The notes beneath the pieces are model-generated. The model worked only from the letters and a program-made list of their open reading frames with translations, ran no database searches and was not told the DNA's origin. The translations under genes were made by a program, and so were the position numbers. Shown here one piece after another: positions 8,442 to 17,102 of a stretch of DNA of 64,000 nt. The stretch spans positions 186,001 through 250,000 of the forward strand of contig NZ_FCOK02000003.1 of the NCBI RefSeq assembly GCF_001544555.2, read 5' to 3'. The DNA comes from Caballeronia udeis. Its GTDB lineage: Bacteria > Pseudomonadota > Gammaproteobacteria > Burkholderiales > Burkholderiaceae. Within the stretch, counting starts at the first letter, position 1. Every line of letters starts with the position of its first letter.

Positions 8442-9640
8442 TTGCTAACTGAATCGAAGTAGGCAAATCTGGCCGGATACCGCTTCCGCCCCTCTGCCTC
8501 ACAAGGCGTTCCTTTGCTCGACCAATACATGTTTCCCGATTCAGCAAAGTCTTCGTTCGCGTTCCGTCTCGCGTATTGCGACGGTGCCTTTCCATCGCTT
8601 GCAATCGCGTCCTCAAAACGTTGCTTCATTGCGGGATCCTTCCAAAGTGCCTCGCTCACCTGATGTCCTGTCTCGTGGAACATCGTGCTGTCGATGTATC
8701 GCTGCGGAATTTCGCCTTGTCCCTTCCACGCGGCCCACGGATAGAACGCAACGCCTTGTTTGAGGCTGGCGGTCGCCGCCGATGAGAAGTCTGCTTGCCC
8801 ATAATCGCGCTGCCAGATCGCGTCTTCAGGATTTGGACTCGAATTGGTCGTGACTTGACCGATATTTTCCAAGTTCTGCTGCGGCAACTTTTCCAGCGCC
8901 TTCGCGAGTTGGCGTTCGCCGATCATCGGTAAGCCGTCCGCGGGGGGGCGAGTCGGCACGAAGATCGGAATCTGCTTACCGTCGATCTTCGCATCGTATT
9001 GCGTTGCGGCAGCTTTACCGCCCGCCGGGAAGTCAGCTTGAACTGGCCTTCCCGATGACAACGTCACAGCATTTTTTGAGACGTAAAAAGCTGGCGGCGC
9101 ATCGATTCGGCTCTTTGAACCATCGAGATACGAACAATCGGTTGCCGGTTGGCCGCTAGGGCCGCTTGCCGGATTGTTGTCGGTAGATTCAGCTAGATCC
9201 TGTTCCGGCAGTCCCGCAGGCAGCAACGATTTTGGCAGCGGCGTGCCCGTCGGCGAAAAGCCCATTGCGGCTAACTCTTGAGCTTCGAACGACATAAACA
9301 TGCCGCTCTGCGAAGAGATCAAATGCGGTTTGGGATCGCATTCACAGGCGCAGAGATCGTGGTGTAAGGCGGGCTCCCTGCCCATCCACTTCCCGGGACG
9401 ACGTGGCCCCGATGGAACAATAGTGCCGATGGTATTGCAAACGGGACAGCGGACTTTCGCGTAGAGATAAGTCAGGTACACACCGCCGTAATTGACCTTA
9501 TCTATACCTTCTATGATTGTTGCGCCGTTATCCGCTTTATCACCAAACTTAAGATAATTTCGTCTCACAGGTTCTTTGCCTTTTATTGGATTCAACCCAT
9601 GGTTTTTAACGACCACTGCTTCCACAGGTGAATCAGACAA
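8438..9640 (-). CDS. PAAR-domain protein with C-terminal zinc-metallopeptidase-like domain (putative T6SS effector)
   Basis: This protein has about 400 residues. Residues 30-112 are a PAAR spike domain (GDKADNGATIIEG, then VRCPVCNTIGTIV and CACECD), the tip that caps VgrG in type VI secretion. A Pro/Ser-rich middle follows. The C-terminal domain has a gluzincin-like zinc motif HETGH at 322-326 with a candidate third ligand in NEDFAES (E367). An evolved PAAR with an enzymatic tail is a classic cargo effector. No VgrG, adaptor or T6SS structural gene lies nearby, so it is an orphan. The frame opens with TTG at 9640 after an in-frame TAG; GTG codons at 9625 and 9616 are alternatives. The substrate is unknown. 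Confidence 0.85.
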   Translation of the reverse strand: MSDSPVEAVVVKNHGLNPIKGKEPVRRNYLKFGDKADNGATIIEGIDKVNYGGVYLTYLYAKVRCPVCNTIGTIVPSGPRRPGKWMGREPALHHDLCACECDPKPHLISSQSGMFMSFEAQELAAMGFSPTGTPLPKSLLPAGLPEQDLAESTDNNPASGPSGQPATDCSYLDGSKSRIDAPPAFYVSKNAVTLSSGRPVQADFPAGGKAAATQYDAKIDGKQIPIFVPTRPPADGLPMIGERQLAKALEKLPQQNLENIGQVTTNSSPNPEDAIWQRDYGQADFSSAATASLKQGVAFYPWAAWKGQGEIPQRYIDSTMFHETGHQVSEALWKDPAMKQRFEDAIASDGKAPSQYARRNANEDFAESGNMYWSSKGTPCEAEGRKRYPARFAYFDSVSK

Positions 9641-9691
9641 GTCCTAAAGTTGTCGTGAAACGAAAAAGGCGAAGGATAGCGAAGAGAAATG

Positions 9692-9727
9692 CGAAGGCCG
9701 TTTCAACTCACGTTGGAACGGCCTTCG
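9692..9727 (-). terminator. Hairpin between the amino acid permease and the PAAR gene
   Basis: A 16-bp stem (CGAAGGCCGTTTCAAC with GTTGGAACGGCCTTCG, one G-T pair) closes a TCAC loop. Read on the minus strand it lies downstream of the permease stop and is followed by the pyrimidine-rich GCATTTCTCTTCG, so it probably ends permease transcription before the effector gene. The U-tract is imperfect. Confidence 0.55.
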
Positions 9728-9834
9728 ACGGCTTAAGACTGCATCAGGTTGCAGCGCACGATGTGTACGTGTGCTCCAATGCATGCCCTTCTATATGCGC
9801 GACAGGCTAAACGGCTCAGTTCAACCCCGACGTA

Positions 9835-11232
9835 TCACTCCACCTCGCGGCCCAGTTTCGAGTGCCAGCGCGAGTAGCCGAAATAGATCGCCAGCCCGAT
9901 TGCCAGCCATACCACGAACGCAATCCACGTCACGGCTTGCAGATTCAGCATCAGGAACAGGCAAGCCAGGACGGCGAGCACCGGCACGACCGGCACGCCC
10001 GGGCAACGGAACGCCCGCGGCATATCGGGGTGCGTGCGGCGCAGAATCAGCACGGCAATAGACACCATCGAAAACGCCGCCAGCGTGCCAATATTGATCA
10101 GTTCAGCCAGCACGTTCAGCGGCACGAGCGCGCCGATCAGCCCGAAGAACAGGCCCACGAGCCAAGTCGTAAAGAACGGCGTGCCGTACTTCGGATGGAC
10201 CTTCGACAGACGTGCGGGCAGCAGGCCATCGCGGGACATCGCGTAGATAATGCGAGTCTGGCCATAGCTCATTACCAGGATCACGGTCAGCATGCCGAGC
10301 ACCGCGCCCAGATCGATGAAACCCGCGACCCAGTTTTGCCCTACGACCTGCAACGCGTACGACACCGGATGCGAGATATTGGCGAACTGCGCCGCCGGGA
10401 CAATACCCGTCACCACCGCCGCCACCGCCACATAAAGCACGGCACATACAGCGAGTGACGAAATAATCCCGATTGGCAGATCGCGTTTAGGATTCTTCAC
10501 TTCTTCGGCCGCCGACGACACCGAGTCGAAACCGATAAACGCAAAGAACATCACGGCTGCCGCGCCGAATACGCCATTCCAGCCATTCGGCATGAACGGA
10601 TGCCAGTTCGCGGGCGTGACGTGGAACACGCCAACGCCAATCACCATCAGCACGACCGCGACCTTGATCGCGACCATCACGTTGTTCACGCGCGCTGATT
10701 CCTTGATCCCGATCGACAACAGCGACGTAATCACCATCATCACGAGAAATGCGGGCAGGTTGAACAACGTGAAATGTCCGGGCACGGCGCCGGGAGCGGC
10801 CGTTAGTATCGTGGGCAGCCCAATGCCAAAGCCTGACAGCAGCGACTGGAGATAACCCGACCAGCCGACCGACACGGCGGAGGTCGCCAGCCCGTATTCC
10901 AGCATCAGATCCCAGCCGATAACCCACGCGGCCAGTTCGCCGAGCGTGGCGTACGAATACGTGTAGATGGACCCGGCTACGGGAATTGTCGATGCAAACT
11001 CCGCATACGCAAGCGCCGCGAGCCCGCACGCAATGGCCGCGAGAATAAACGACACCATCAGCGCCGGACCGGCTTGAACCGCGCCGGTCCCGGTGAGCAC
11101 GAAAATCCCCGTGCCGATAATCGCGCCGACACCCAGAAACGTCAGATCGAGCGCCCCCAGCGTTTTTTTGAGTCCGGCGCGTTGCGCGCCGGCGAGCATG
11201 TGCTCGATGCTTTTCTTGCGGAACAGGGACAT
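9835..11232 (-). CDS. APC-family amino acid permease (cationic amino acid transporter type)
   Basis: This 465-residue inner-membrane transporter has about 12 predicted hydrophobic segments. It shows the APC substrate-site signature GVGAIIGTGIFVLTG in helix 1 and a conserved helix 6 region (FFAFIGFDSVSSAAEEVKNP) typical of the CAT/YfnA group. It should import amino acids by proton symport or exchange; the substrate cannot be read from sequence. The frame extends 13 codons further upstream, but MSLFRKKSIEHML at 11232 has GAGGAG before it and matches relatives. A hairpin downstream (9692-9727) would end the transcript. Confidence 0.9.
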   Translation of the reverse strand: MSLFRKKSIEHMLAGAQRAGLKKTLGALDLTFLGVGAIIGTGIFVLTGTGAVQAGPALMVSFILAAIACGLAALAYAEFASTIPVAGSIYTYSYATLGELAAWVIGWDLMLEYGLATSAVSVGWSGYLQSLLSGFGIGLPTILTAAPGAVPGHFTLFNLPAFLVMMVITSLLSIGIKESARVNNVMVAIKVAVVLMVIGVGVFHVTPANWHPFMPNGWNGVFGAAAVMFFAFIGFDSVSSAAEEVKNPKRDLPIGIISSLAVCAVLYVAVAAVVTGIVPAAQFANISHPVSYALQVVGQNWVAGFIDLGAVLGMLTVILVMSYGQTRIIYAMSRDGLLPARLSKVHPKYGTPFFTTWLVGLFFGLIGALVPLNVLAELINIGTLAAFSMVSIAVLILRRTHPDMPRAFRCPGVPVVPVLAVLACLFLMLNLQAVTWIAFVVWLAIGLAIYFGYSRWHSKLGREVE

Positions 11233-11514
11233 GAACGGGTGACTCCTCAAACCTCGGGCACAGTGCGCCAAATCGATTGGAAAACCCGGGATTTTATCGG
11301 AGAGAAGAGGAGAGGCGTCGCAAAACGTTGCAGATACTCTAATTTTGACTTCGCTTCTTCAACGCAATTTTTATGAAAACGTTCAAAAATTGCGTATCTG
11401 AGCAAATCTTGGATAAGTTCAGCTTCTGTAAACGGAGTCAGCGGGCGAAGCCGCTTTTTGGAGCGTTTTGTCGCAACACGGAATTGCATATCGCGATGGG
11501 TTGACCGACTGCTC
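11233..11514. other. AT-rich spacer upstream of the permease gene, with an 11-bp inverted repeat
   Basis: The spacer holds the permease start region and a perfect inverted repeat ACGCAATTTTT (11362-11372) and AAAAATTGCGT (11385-11395) around a 12-nt centre. It could be an operator for a dimeric regulator of the permease. A low-GC minus-strand frame (about 11247-11486, starting MQFRVATKRSKK) runs through it and stops just before the permease Shine-Dalgarno; it has no recognisable family and I do not call it a gene. Confidence 0.35.
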
Positions 11515-11548
11515 AATAAAAAAACCGAAGCGCGAGGGCTTCGGTTTT
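11515..11548 (-). terminator. Rho-independent terminator of fpr
   Basis: The stem AAAACCGAAGC (11521-11531) pairs with GCTTCGGTTTT (11538-11548) around a 6-nt loop. On the minus strand it is followed by a run of T (CGGTTTTTTTATTG), 29 nt past the fpr stop. Confidence 0.85.
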
Positions 11549-11576
11549 CATTTTCCAGCAAGGCGGCACGCCAAGT

Positions 11577-12347
11577 TCAGCCGACGAAAGCCTTCTCAAC
11601 CACGTAATGTCCCGGATGATTATTGCTGCCTTCCTGGAAGCCCATTTCATCGAGGATCTGACGCGTGTCGCGCAGCATGTGCGGGCTGCCGCAAAGCATC
11701 ACTCGGTCGTTTTCCACCGAGAACGGGGCCACGTCCAGATCGGCGAAGAGCTTCTTCGTTTCGATCAGGTCCGTGATCCGGCCGCGATTGGCAAACTCTT
11801 CGCGGGTAACCGTCGGGTAATACACCAGCTTTTCCTGGATCAGTTCGCCCAGATGCTCGTGCGCCGGAAGGTGCTCGGTGATGAAGTCCTTGTACGCGAG
11901 TTCATCGACGAAACGGCAGGTATGCGTGAGCACGATCTTGTCGAAACGGTCGTACACGTCCGGGTCCTTGATGATCGACATGAAGGGAGCCAGACCCGTA
12001 CCAGTCGACAGCAGCCACAGCGTTTTGCCGGGCAGCAGGTTGTCGGCGACCAGCGTGCCCACGGGTTTCTTGCCGATCAACACCGGATCGCCGACCTTCA
12101 AATGCTGAAGACGCGATGTCAGGGGACCGTCCTGCACCTTGATGCTGAGAAATTCGAGGTGCTCTTCGTAATTTGCGCTCGCCAGGCTATAGGCGCGGAG
12201 CAGCGGCTTGCCATCGACTTCCAGGCCGACCATGGTGAACTGACCGTTTTCGAAACGGAACGCGGAATCGCGTGTGCAAGTAAAGCTGAACAGCGTGTCG
12301 GTCCAGTGATGGACGCTTAGAACGGTTTGAGGATTAAGGTTGCTCAT
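11577..12347 (-). CDS. fpr: Ferredoxin--NADP(+) reductase
   Basis: This 256-residue flavoenzyme shuttles electrons between NADPH and ferredoxin or flavodoxin in the cytoplasm. The FAD-binding motif RAYSLAS is at 51-57, the NADP-binding GTGTGLAPF ends near 122, and the C terminus YVVEKAFVG is that of the bacterial subclass. Length and motifs match the family. It has its own terminator and stands alone, facing a 620-nt spacer upstream. Confidence 0.95.
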   Translation of the reverse strand: MSNLNPQTVLSVHHWTDTLFSFTCTRDSAFRFENGQFTMVGLEVDGKPLLRAYSLASANYEEHLEFLSIKVQDGPLTSRLQHLKVGDPVLIGKKPVGTLVADNLLPGKTLWLLSTGTGLAPFMSIIKDPDVYDRFDKIVLTHTCRFVDELAYKDFITEHLPAHEHLGELIQEKLVYYPTVTREEFANRGRITDLIETKKLFADLDVAPFSVENDRVMLCGSPHMLRDTRQILDEMGFQEGSNNHPGHYVVEKAFVG

Positions 12348-12967
12348 GGCTTCATGGATAGTGCGGAATCAGGGCGGCGCAGTAGTGCGTTCCGGCGGCC
12401 GCTGTAAAAACGCGGGCTCGATTCCGGCGACAACACCTCGAAGGCGCAACGAAAGCAATGCGTCATGCTAAAGCGGAATTTCCGGCGACACGCGAGAACC
12501 GGGCCGATTGCTGCTGATTGCGGCTAAGACCCGCGCGCTCGGAGCGAATGTTCCGCATTCCCCGCATCCTCACGCGTAATCCGCTATTTTACCGCACACG
12601 CGATTTCCGGGTTTAAGGCGCGTTTTTAACACGCTGCAGGGGAATATCCGGCCGATAGGCCCGATCCGCAGACTGGCTCGTCCGGGCAACGGCGCGTAGG
12701 GCGCGTGAAATCAGACAACAGGCTCGATCGCGAACCAACAAGACGTTCCGGAGTCCGCATGATAACAACGTCATGCGGGCAGCAACGCAAAGGCCCTGCT
12801 GCCTTCAGGCTGGTTTCGGCGACGCGGGAAGATAACCGTGCTGGTGCCGGCATTGCCAGCGGGGTTTCTTGCCGGCAACGCAGCAGGTCAGGGAGCGCGG
12901 CGATAACCGCGCTCCATGTGCTCATCGTTGCGAAATCAAGAACTCAGGAACTCAGGAACTCAGGAAT
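12348..12967. other. Long spacer with hairpins and an 8-bp tandem repeat
   Basis: No convincing gene lies here. Visible structures are an 8-bp-stem hairpin CCGCATGA/TCATGCGG (12755-12778), a 9-bp-stem hairpin GGAGCGCGG/CCGCGCTCC (12892-12915), and three AACTCAGG units in tandem (about 12940-12963) directly after the aldo-keto reductase stop. Loops or flanks of the hairpins share the word GATAAC. The right-hand hairpin may end aldo-keto reductase transcription although it lacks a U-tract. The part nearest 12348 should hold the fpr promoter. Confidence 0.45.
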
Positions 12968-14011
12968 TCAAACCCGCTGATCCGTCGACGGCTTTTCCCA
13001 CAGGTTGATCCCGCCTTCCGTCGCGTGCTGATCGATCTCGGCGAGTTCTTCCTTCGAAAACTCCAGGTTCTTCAACGCGCCGACGTTCTCTGTCACTTGT
13101 TCCGGACGGCTCGCACCGATCAGCACCGACGTCACGCGGCCACCGCGCAACGCCCACGCCAGCGCCATTTGCGCGAGGCTCTGTCCGCGCCGCTGGGCGA
13201 GGTCGTTGAGCTTGCGCACATGGTCGATATTCTTATCGCTCAAATGCTCCTGCTTGAGCGATCCGCCGCCCGGCTTGTTGACGCGCGCATCGGCGGGAAT
13301 GCCGTTCAGGTATTTGCCCGTCAGCAGCCCCTGCGCCAGCGGCGTGAACGCGATACTGCCCGCCCCCACCTCGTCGAGCGTGTCGAGCAGGTCTTCCTCG
13401 ATCCACCGGTTCAGCATGTTGTACGACGGCTGATGAATCAGCAGCGGCACTTTATGCTCGGCCAGCAACTTCGCCATTTCGCGCGTTTTAGCCGATGAAT
13501 ACGACGAAATGCCCACGTACAGCGCCTTGCCGGAGTGCACGGCGGTCGCGAGCGCACCGGCGGTTTCTTCGAGCGGTGTGTCGGCATCGAAACGATGCGA
13601 ATAGAAAATGTCGACGTAATCCAGGCCCATGCGCTGCAGGCTCTGATCCAGCGACGCCAGCACGTACTTCCGCGATCCGCCGCCCTGCCCGTAAGGGCCC
13701 GGCCACATGTCCCAACCCGCCTTCGACGAAATCAGCAACTCGTCGCGATACGGCCGGAAATCGTCCTTGAACAACCGTCCAAAATTCGTTTCCGCGCTGC
13801 CGTACGGGGGGCCGTAGTTGTTCGCCAGATCGAAGTGAGTAATGCCGAGATCGAACGCGGTGCGCAGGATGTCGCGCTGCGTGGAGATCGGCGTGGTGTC
13901 GCCGAAGTTGTGCCAAAGACCCAGCGACAACGCCGGCAACTTCAGGCCGCTCTTGCCACAGGTGCGGTAAGCCATCTGCGAATAGCGTTCGGACGCTGCT
14001 TCGTAAGCCAT
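12968..14011 (-). CDS. Aldo-keto reductase, L-glyceraldehyde 3-phosphate reductase (YghZ) type
   Basis: This 347-residue NADPH-dependent oxidoreductase of the AKR14 (YghZ) group reduces L-glyceraldehyde 3-phosphate and other aldehydes. The catalytic tetrad is visible: D61, Y66 (FDLANNYGPPYGSAE), K97 (ISSKAGW) and H139 (FYSHRFD). The NADP-binding end (SVLIGASRPEQV) is intact. The frame extends upstream to 14104, but the ATG at 14011 has GAGGA before it. It is monocistronic and divergent from mscS. Confidence 0.9.
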   Translation of the reverse strand: MAYEAASERYSQMAYRTCGKSGLKLPALSLGLWHNFGDTTPISTQRDILRTAFDLGITHFDLANNYGPPYGSAETNFGRLFKDDFRPYRDELLISSKAGWDMWPGPYGQGGGSRKYVLASLDQSLQRMGLDYVDIFYSHRFDADTPLEETAGALATAVHSGKALYVGISSYSSAKTREMAKLLAEHKVPLLIHQPSYNMLNRWIEEDLLDTLDEVGAGSIAFTPLAQGLLTGKYLNGIPADARVNKPGGGSLKQEHLSDKNIDHVRKLNDLAQRRGQSLAQMALAWALRGGRVTSVLIGASRPEQVTENVGALKNLEFSKEELAEIDQHATEGGINLWEKPSTDQRV

Positions 14012-14280
14012 GACGGAATCCTCGAATTGGTGAAGGGACATTAGGGTGTGCGAGCGGGTGCGAGCGCTAACCAGGCGCAGGCAGGCAACAATCGCGCGGA
14101 ACATGTCGTCTGACGTGCGCCGAGTTCGTCATGTTAGCGAATCGCGCCGCCTCGCGTTGAACTTGACCCGAACAAATCAAGGCTATCCCGATATTCGGGA
14201 CACGACCGAATGGCCAGCAAGGGGAACGATTCGCGGGTGGACCCGGACCAACCCTGTTCATTCGAACGAGGAGAGGTTTC

Positions 14281-15120
14281 ATGGACCCGCTGGACAAACT
14301 ACGCCCTGTCTACGATTTTTTACTGACAGCAGGCGTGACGTACGGATTCAACGTACTGATGGCCGGCCTGATTTTGCTGGTCGGCTGGTGGGTATCGAAC
14401 CGCGTGGCGAACGCGGTAAAACGCGCGCTCGGCCGCACGAACGCGGACGCCACGTTCACGCCCGTGATGGCAAGTCTGGTGCAATGGGCGATCCGGGTGG
14501 TCGCCATTGTTGCGGCGCTGGGCAAATTCGGCGTTGCGGCAGCCAGCATCCTGACCGTGCTCGGTGCGGCCGGACTGGCTATCGGACTCGCGTTGCAAGG
14601 CACCTTGCAGAACATTGCCGCAGGTTTGATGCTGTTGCTGCTGCGGCCTTTCAAGGTCGGCGACTACATTGAAGGGATTGGCACAACGGCCGGAACCGTC
14701 AACGAAATCGGCCTGTTCACCACTCGTCTGACTAAAAGCGACGGTGTCATCATGTTCGTGCCGAACAGCTCGATCTGGGCGAACCCGGTCACCAATTTCA
14801 CCGTGAACGACCGGCGCCGCGTGGTGCTGAACGTGATCATTCCGGAGGATCAGGACATTGAGGAATCGTTGGCGTCGCTGCATCGGATTGTGGAAACGGA
14901 TCCGCGCATCGTCCACGACGACAAGACCAAACCGTGGATCGCCGTCTCCGAGTACACCGATACCGGCGTGAAACTGAACGTCGGCGTCTGGACGAGCCGG
15001 ACCGATTACGCGAACGTCCAGGCGGACTTGCTGCGCCAGATCAAGCCGGGGATCAAGCCAGCCCCGAAATCATCTGCACCTGGGACTGCGGCGGCGCTGG
15101 ACGCGCCCGGCCAGGCCTAA
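14281..15120 (+). CDS. mscS: Small-conductance mechanosensitive channel (MscS family)
   Basis: This 279-residue inner-membrane channel releases solutes on hypo-osmotic shock. It has three hydrophobic helices; the third is the Ala/Gly-rich pore helix (about 90-115, with GAAGLAIGLALQGTLQNIAAG). A beta domain follows (FKVGDYIEG, VNEIGLFTTRL, FVPNSSIW) and then the alpha/beta cytoplasmic domain. Length matches E. coli MscS. The C-terminal 20 residues are Ala/Pro-rich. The Shine-Dalgarno is GAGGAGAGG. A DUF3185 gene follows 33 nt later. Confidence 0.95.
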   Translation: MDPLDKLRPVYDFLLTAGVTYGFNVLMAGLILLVGWWVSNRVANAVKRALGRTNADATFTPVMASLVQWAIRVVAIVAALGKFGVAAASILTVLGAAGLAIGLALQGTLQNIAAGLMLLLLRPFKVGDYIEGIGTTAGTVNEIGLFTTRLTKSDGVIMFVPNSSIWANPVTNFTVNDRRRVVLNVIIPEDQDIEESLASLHRIVETDPRIVHDDKTKPWIAVSEYTDTGVKLNVGVWTSRTDYANVQADLLRQIKPGIKPAPKSSAPGTAAALDAPGQA

Positions 15121-15153
15121 TAAGCTTGCGGTCCGCACACAGAAGAGATTTTC

Positions 15154-15357
15154 ATGACCAAGGCGATTTCCATTGCACTGATCGTAGGCGGCGTCGTGCT
15201 GCTATATTTCGGCGGCCAGTCGTTCCATTCGCTGAGTAACGACGTCTCGCGTTTCTTCACCGGCTCGCCGACTAACAAGACGATCTGGCTGATCGCCGGC
15301 GGCATGGTCGCCATGCTGGCCGGGTTGATCGGACTGGCAATTCCGGCCAAGCGCTGA
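15154..15357 (+). CDS. DUF3185 family small membrane protein
   Basis: This 67-residue protein has two hydrophobic helices (residues 4-22 and 43-63) separated by a short polar stretch containing the FFTGSPTNKT motif of DUF3185. Function is unknown. It sits 33 nt downstream of mscS on the same strand with AGAAGAG before the ATG, so it probably shares the mscS transcript. Confidence 0.88.
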   Translation: MTKAISIALIVGGVVLLYFGGQSFHSLSNDVSRFFTGSPTNKTIWLIAGGMVAMLAGLIGLAIPAKR

Positions 15358-15389
15358 CGCTTTCAGGTGCCCTCAGGCGCCTGAAAGCG
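15358..15389. terminator. Hairpin between convergent genes
   Basis: CGCTTTCAGG (15358-15367) pairs with CCTGAAAGCG (15380-15389) in the 38-nt gap between the DUF3185 gene and the PhyH gene. It lacks a U-tract on either strand, so it is a plausible but not classical bidirectional terminator. Confidence 0.5.
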
Positions 15390-15395
15390 CGGGCG

Positions 15396-16160
15396 TCAGA
15401 TCAACGGCACATCTTCCTTTGACGCGGACCGCGTTCCCGGCAACGGCAGGTTGCTGACGCCACGATAGGTGTAGACCAGCGAGAATTTCACCTGGTCGGT
15501 GAGATTCTTGCCGGCGGAATGCAGCGTGTTGCAGTGGAAAAACACCACGTCTCCTGCATTCAGTTTCGGCGACACCGCGCTGCGAATCAGCACTTCGTTC
15601 TCAGGCAGGTCGGAGCGGAAGAACTTGGCTTTATCGAAACGTTCAGACGTGAACGGCAACTTGTGCGACATCGGCACAAACCACAACGCGCCGTTTTCGA
15701 CGGTCTCGTCACCCAGCGCCACCCACGCCGACACCAGGTCGTCCCGCTCGAAGTTCCAGTAACGCACATCGCGATGCCAGCCTGTCAGGCTGCCGTAAGC
15801 GGGATGTTTCGTCATCACGCAGTTGTGATGGGCGCGCGAAAGGGTTGGCGCCTCACCGAAATACACCTCCATCCAGCCGCGCACATCGGGCGACGCGGCC
15901 CAGGCGGCGAACCGTGGATCGCGACTGTACGCGTCGAGCAACCGTCGCACCGTATGGCCGCCGGGCGCGTCTTTCGAATTCGGTGCGCCGGGATATTGCA
16001 GGTCGGCCTCGAACTCCACCGGCGCCGCGGCTTCTACCAACTGCTGCTGCGCCACCTTGCGCATCGCTTCGCAGCGCTCCGGCGTGACGAGGCCCGGCAC
16101 CACCACGTAGCCGTTCTCTCGCAACGCGCGGACTTGTTCCAACTTCGATTGATTCGGCAT
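15396..16160 (-). CDS. Phytanoyl-CoA dioxygenase (PhyH) family protein
   Basis: This 254-residue protein belongs to the Fe(II)/2-oxoglutarate-dependent PhyH family. The iron triad is present: H129 and D131 in GWHRDVRYW and H214 in HCNTLHSAGKN. R233 (YTYRG) is the likely 2-oxoglutarate anchor. Such enzymes hydroxylate varied small molecules; the substrate cannot be deduced, and there are no biosynthetic neighbours to help. It is the only gene on its transcript and converges on the mscS unit. Confidence 0.9.
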   Translation of the reverse strand: MPNQSKLEQVRALRENGYVVVPGLVTPERCEAMRKVAQQQLVEAAAPVEFEADLQYPGAPNSKDAPGGHTVRRLLDAYSRDPRFAAWAASPDVRGWMEVYFGEAPTLSRAHHNCVMTKHPAYGSLTGWHRDVRYWNFERDDLVSAWVALGDETVENGALWFVPMSHKLPFTSERFDKAKFFRSDLPENEVLIRSAVSPKLNAGDVVFFHCNTLHSAGKNLTDQVKFSLVYTYRGVSNLPLPGTRSASKEDVPLI

Positions 16161-17044
16161 ATCGACTCACAGGGAAAGCATCTGGCCGGCTGGGCTTCTT
16201 CACTACGTAAACAATTGGTAAGAAAGCCGCCTAATTAGGGCGAATACATCAATTGTAAATCGCCCGGGCCGCGCGGCGCTCCGTCCTCCGGGTTTCGGGA
16301 CGCCGGGCACTTGCTCGAACACCCGTGCGGGAAAATGCCGACTTCCGGCAGTAACATTTGTTCTATAACCTGCCGACGTGCATTGAGAGAGCCCATCGAA
16401 AATCCCTTTCGATGAAAATCTATTAAATAAGTGCGCGCTTCAAGCTCGCAACTTTTATTGTGCTCAATTGATCAAACTATTGAACGCTTTTTTTGATCCG
16501 ACTAATGTCGGGTTGCAGCCATTGCAACCCCGAGCCTGTGAAATCCATGAATATCCGTTTCACGAATCGTCTTACCCGTGCCGCCGTCCGCGCGGCACGT
16601 CCTGCGGGGCGCGGCGTTGTTCGCGCGTTGCGCCATCATTCCACACGCACGCAATTGCTTGCGGGGCAATTCAGGAAAACCCATCCCGTCGATGGTATTC
16701 GCTCCTGGTTTCACGGATTTTTTTCGAATCTGCGATTAAGGGCGGCATCGCGACAGGCGGCATTTAAAGCGTTATTACGAAAACCGGCGCAATTACGCGC
16801 GCCCGTAGCCAAATTGAAATTGGCACCCGGTGTAATTAATACGACAAGCCGTCGTCCGCGCAGGCTTTCGACCAGCGACGGATGGTTTGCGTTTGCTGTC
16901 CGCTGATTATTCCTGGCGAGCGCAAAACCCCGGTCTGGACCTGGTTTTACTTATGCGTGCGCGGTTTTGCCGCTGTGAGCGCCGGATGAAGCGGAGCATT
17001 GCGCCCGGCGGACATGGCGGCGTCCAACCGCCTGGATAACAGTC
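16161..17044. other. Long spacer between PhyH gene and metK
   Basis: About 880 nt carry no recognisable gene. The first part should hold the PhyH promoter. The stretch 16400-16500 is AT-rich. A 7-bp-stem hairpin GGGTTGC/GCAACCC spans 16510-16530. A plus-strand frame from ATG 16547 to TGA 16906 would encode a very basic 119-residue protein (MNIRFTNRLTRAAVRAAR at its start). It has no good Shine-Dalgarno and its codon use includes many TTA and CGA codons that are rare in neighbouring genes, so I give it only a low chance of being real. Confidence 0.4.
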
Positions 17045-17083
17045 AAAAAAAGCCCGCTGAGCGTAACGCTCAGCGGGCTTTTT
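17045..17083 (-). terminator. Rho-independent terminator of metK
   Basis: AGCCCGCTGAGCG (17051-17063) pairs with CGCTCAGCGGGCT (17067-17079) around TAA, flanked by A-run and T-run on the two sides. It works on the minus strand for metK, 20 nt past its stop, and is symmetrical enough to act on the plus strand too. Confidence 0.9.
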
Positions 17084-17102
17084 AATCATTCAAACCAGAC
17101 AC

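Noticed and set aside
11247..11561. 104-codon minus-strand frame between fpr and the permease
   Set aside because: It runs through the fpr terminator hairpin; a shorter version is conceivable but has no family and no clear ribosome-binding site.
12626..12980. Frames on both strands in the fpr/aldo-keto reductase spacer
   Set aside because: They are short, overlap hairpins and tandem repeats, and match nothing known to me.
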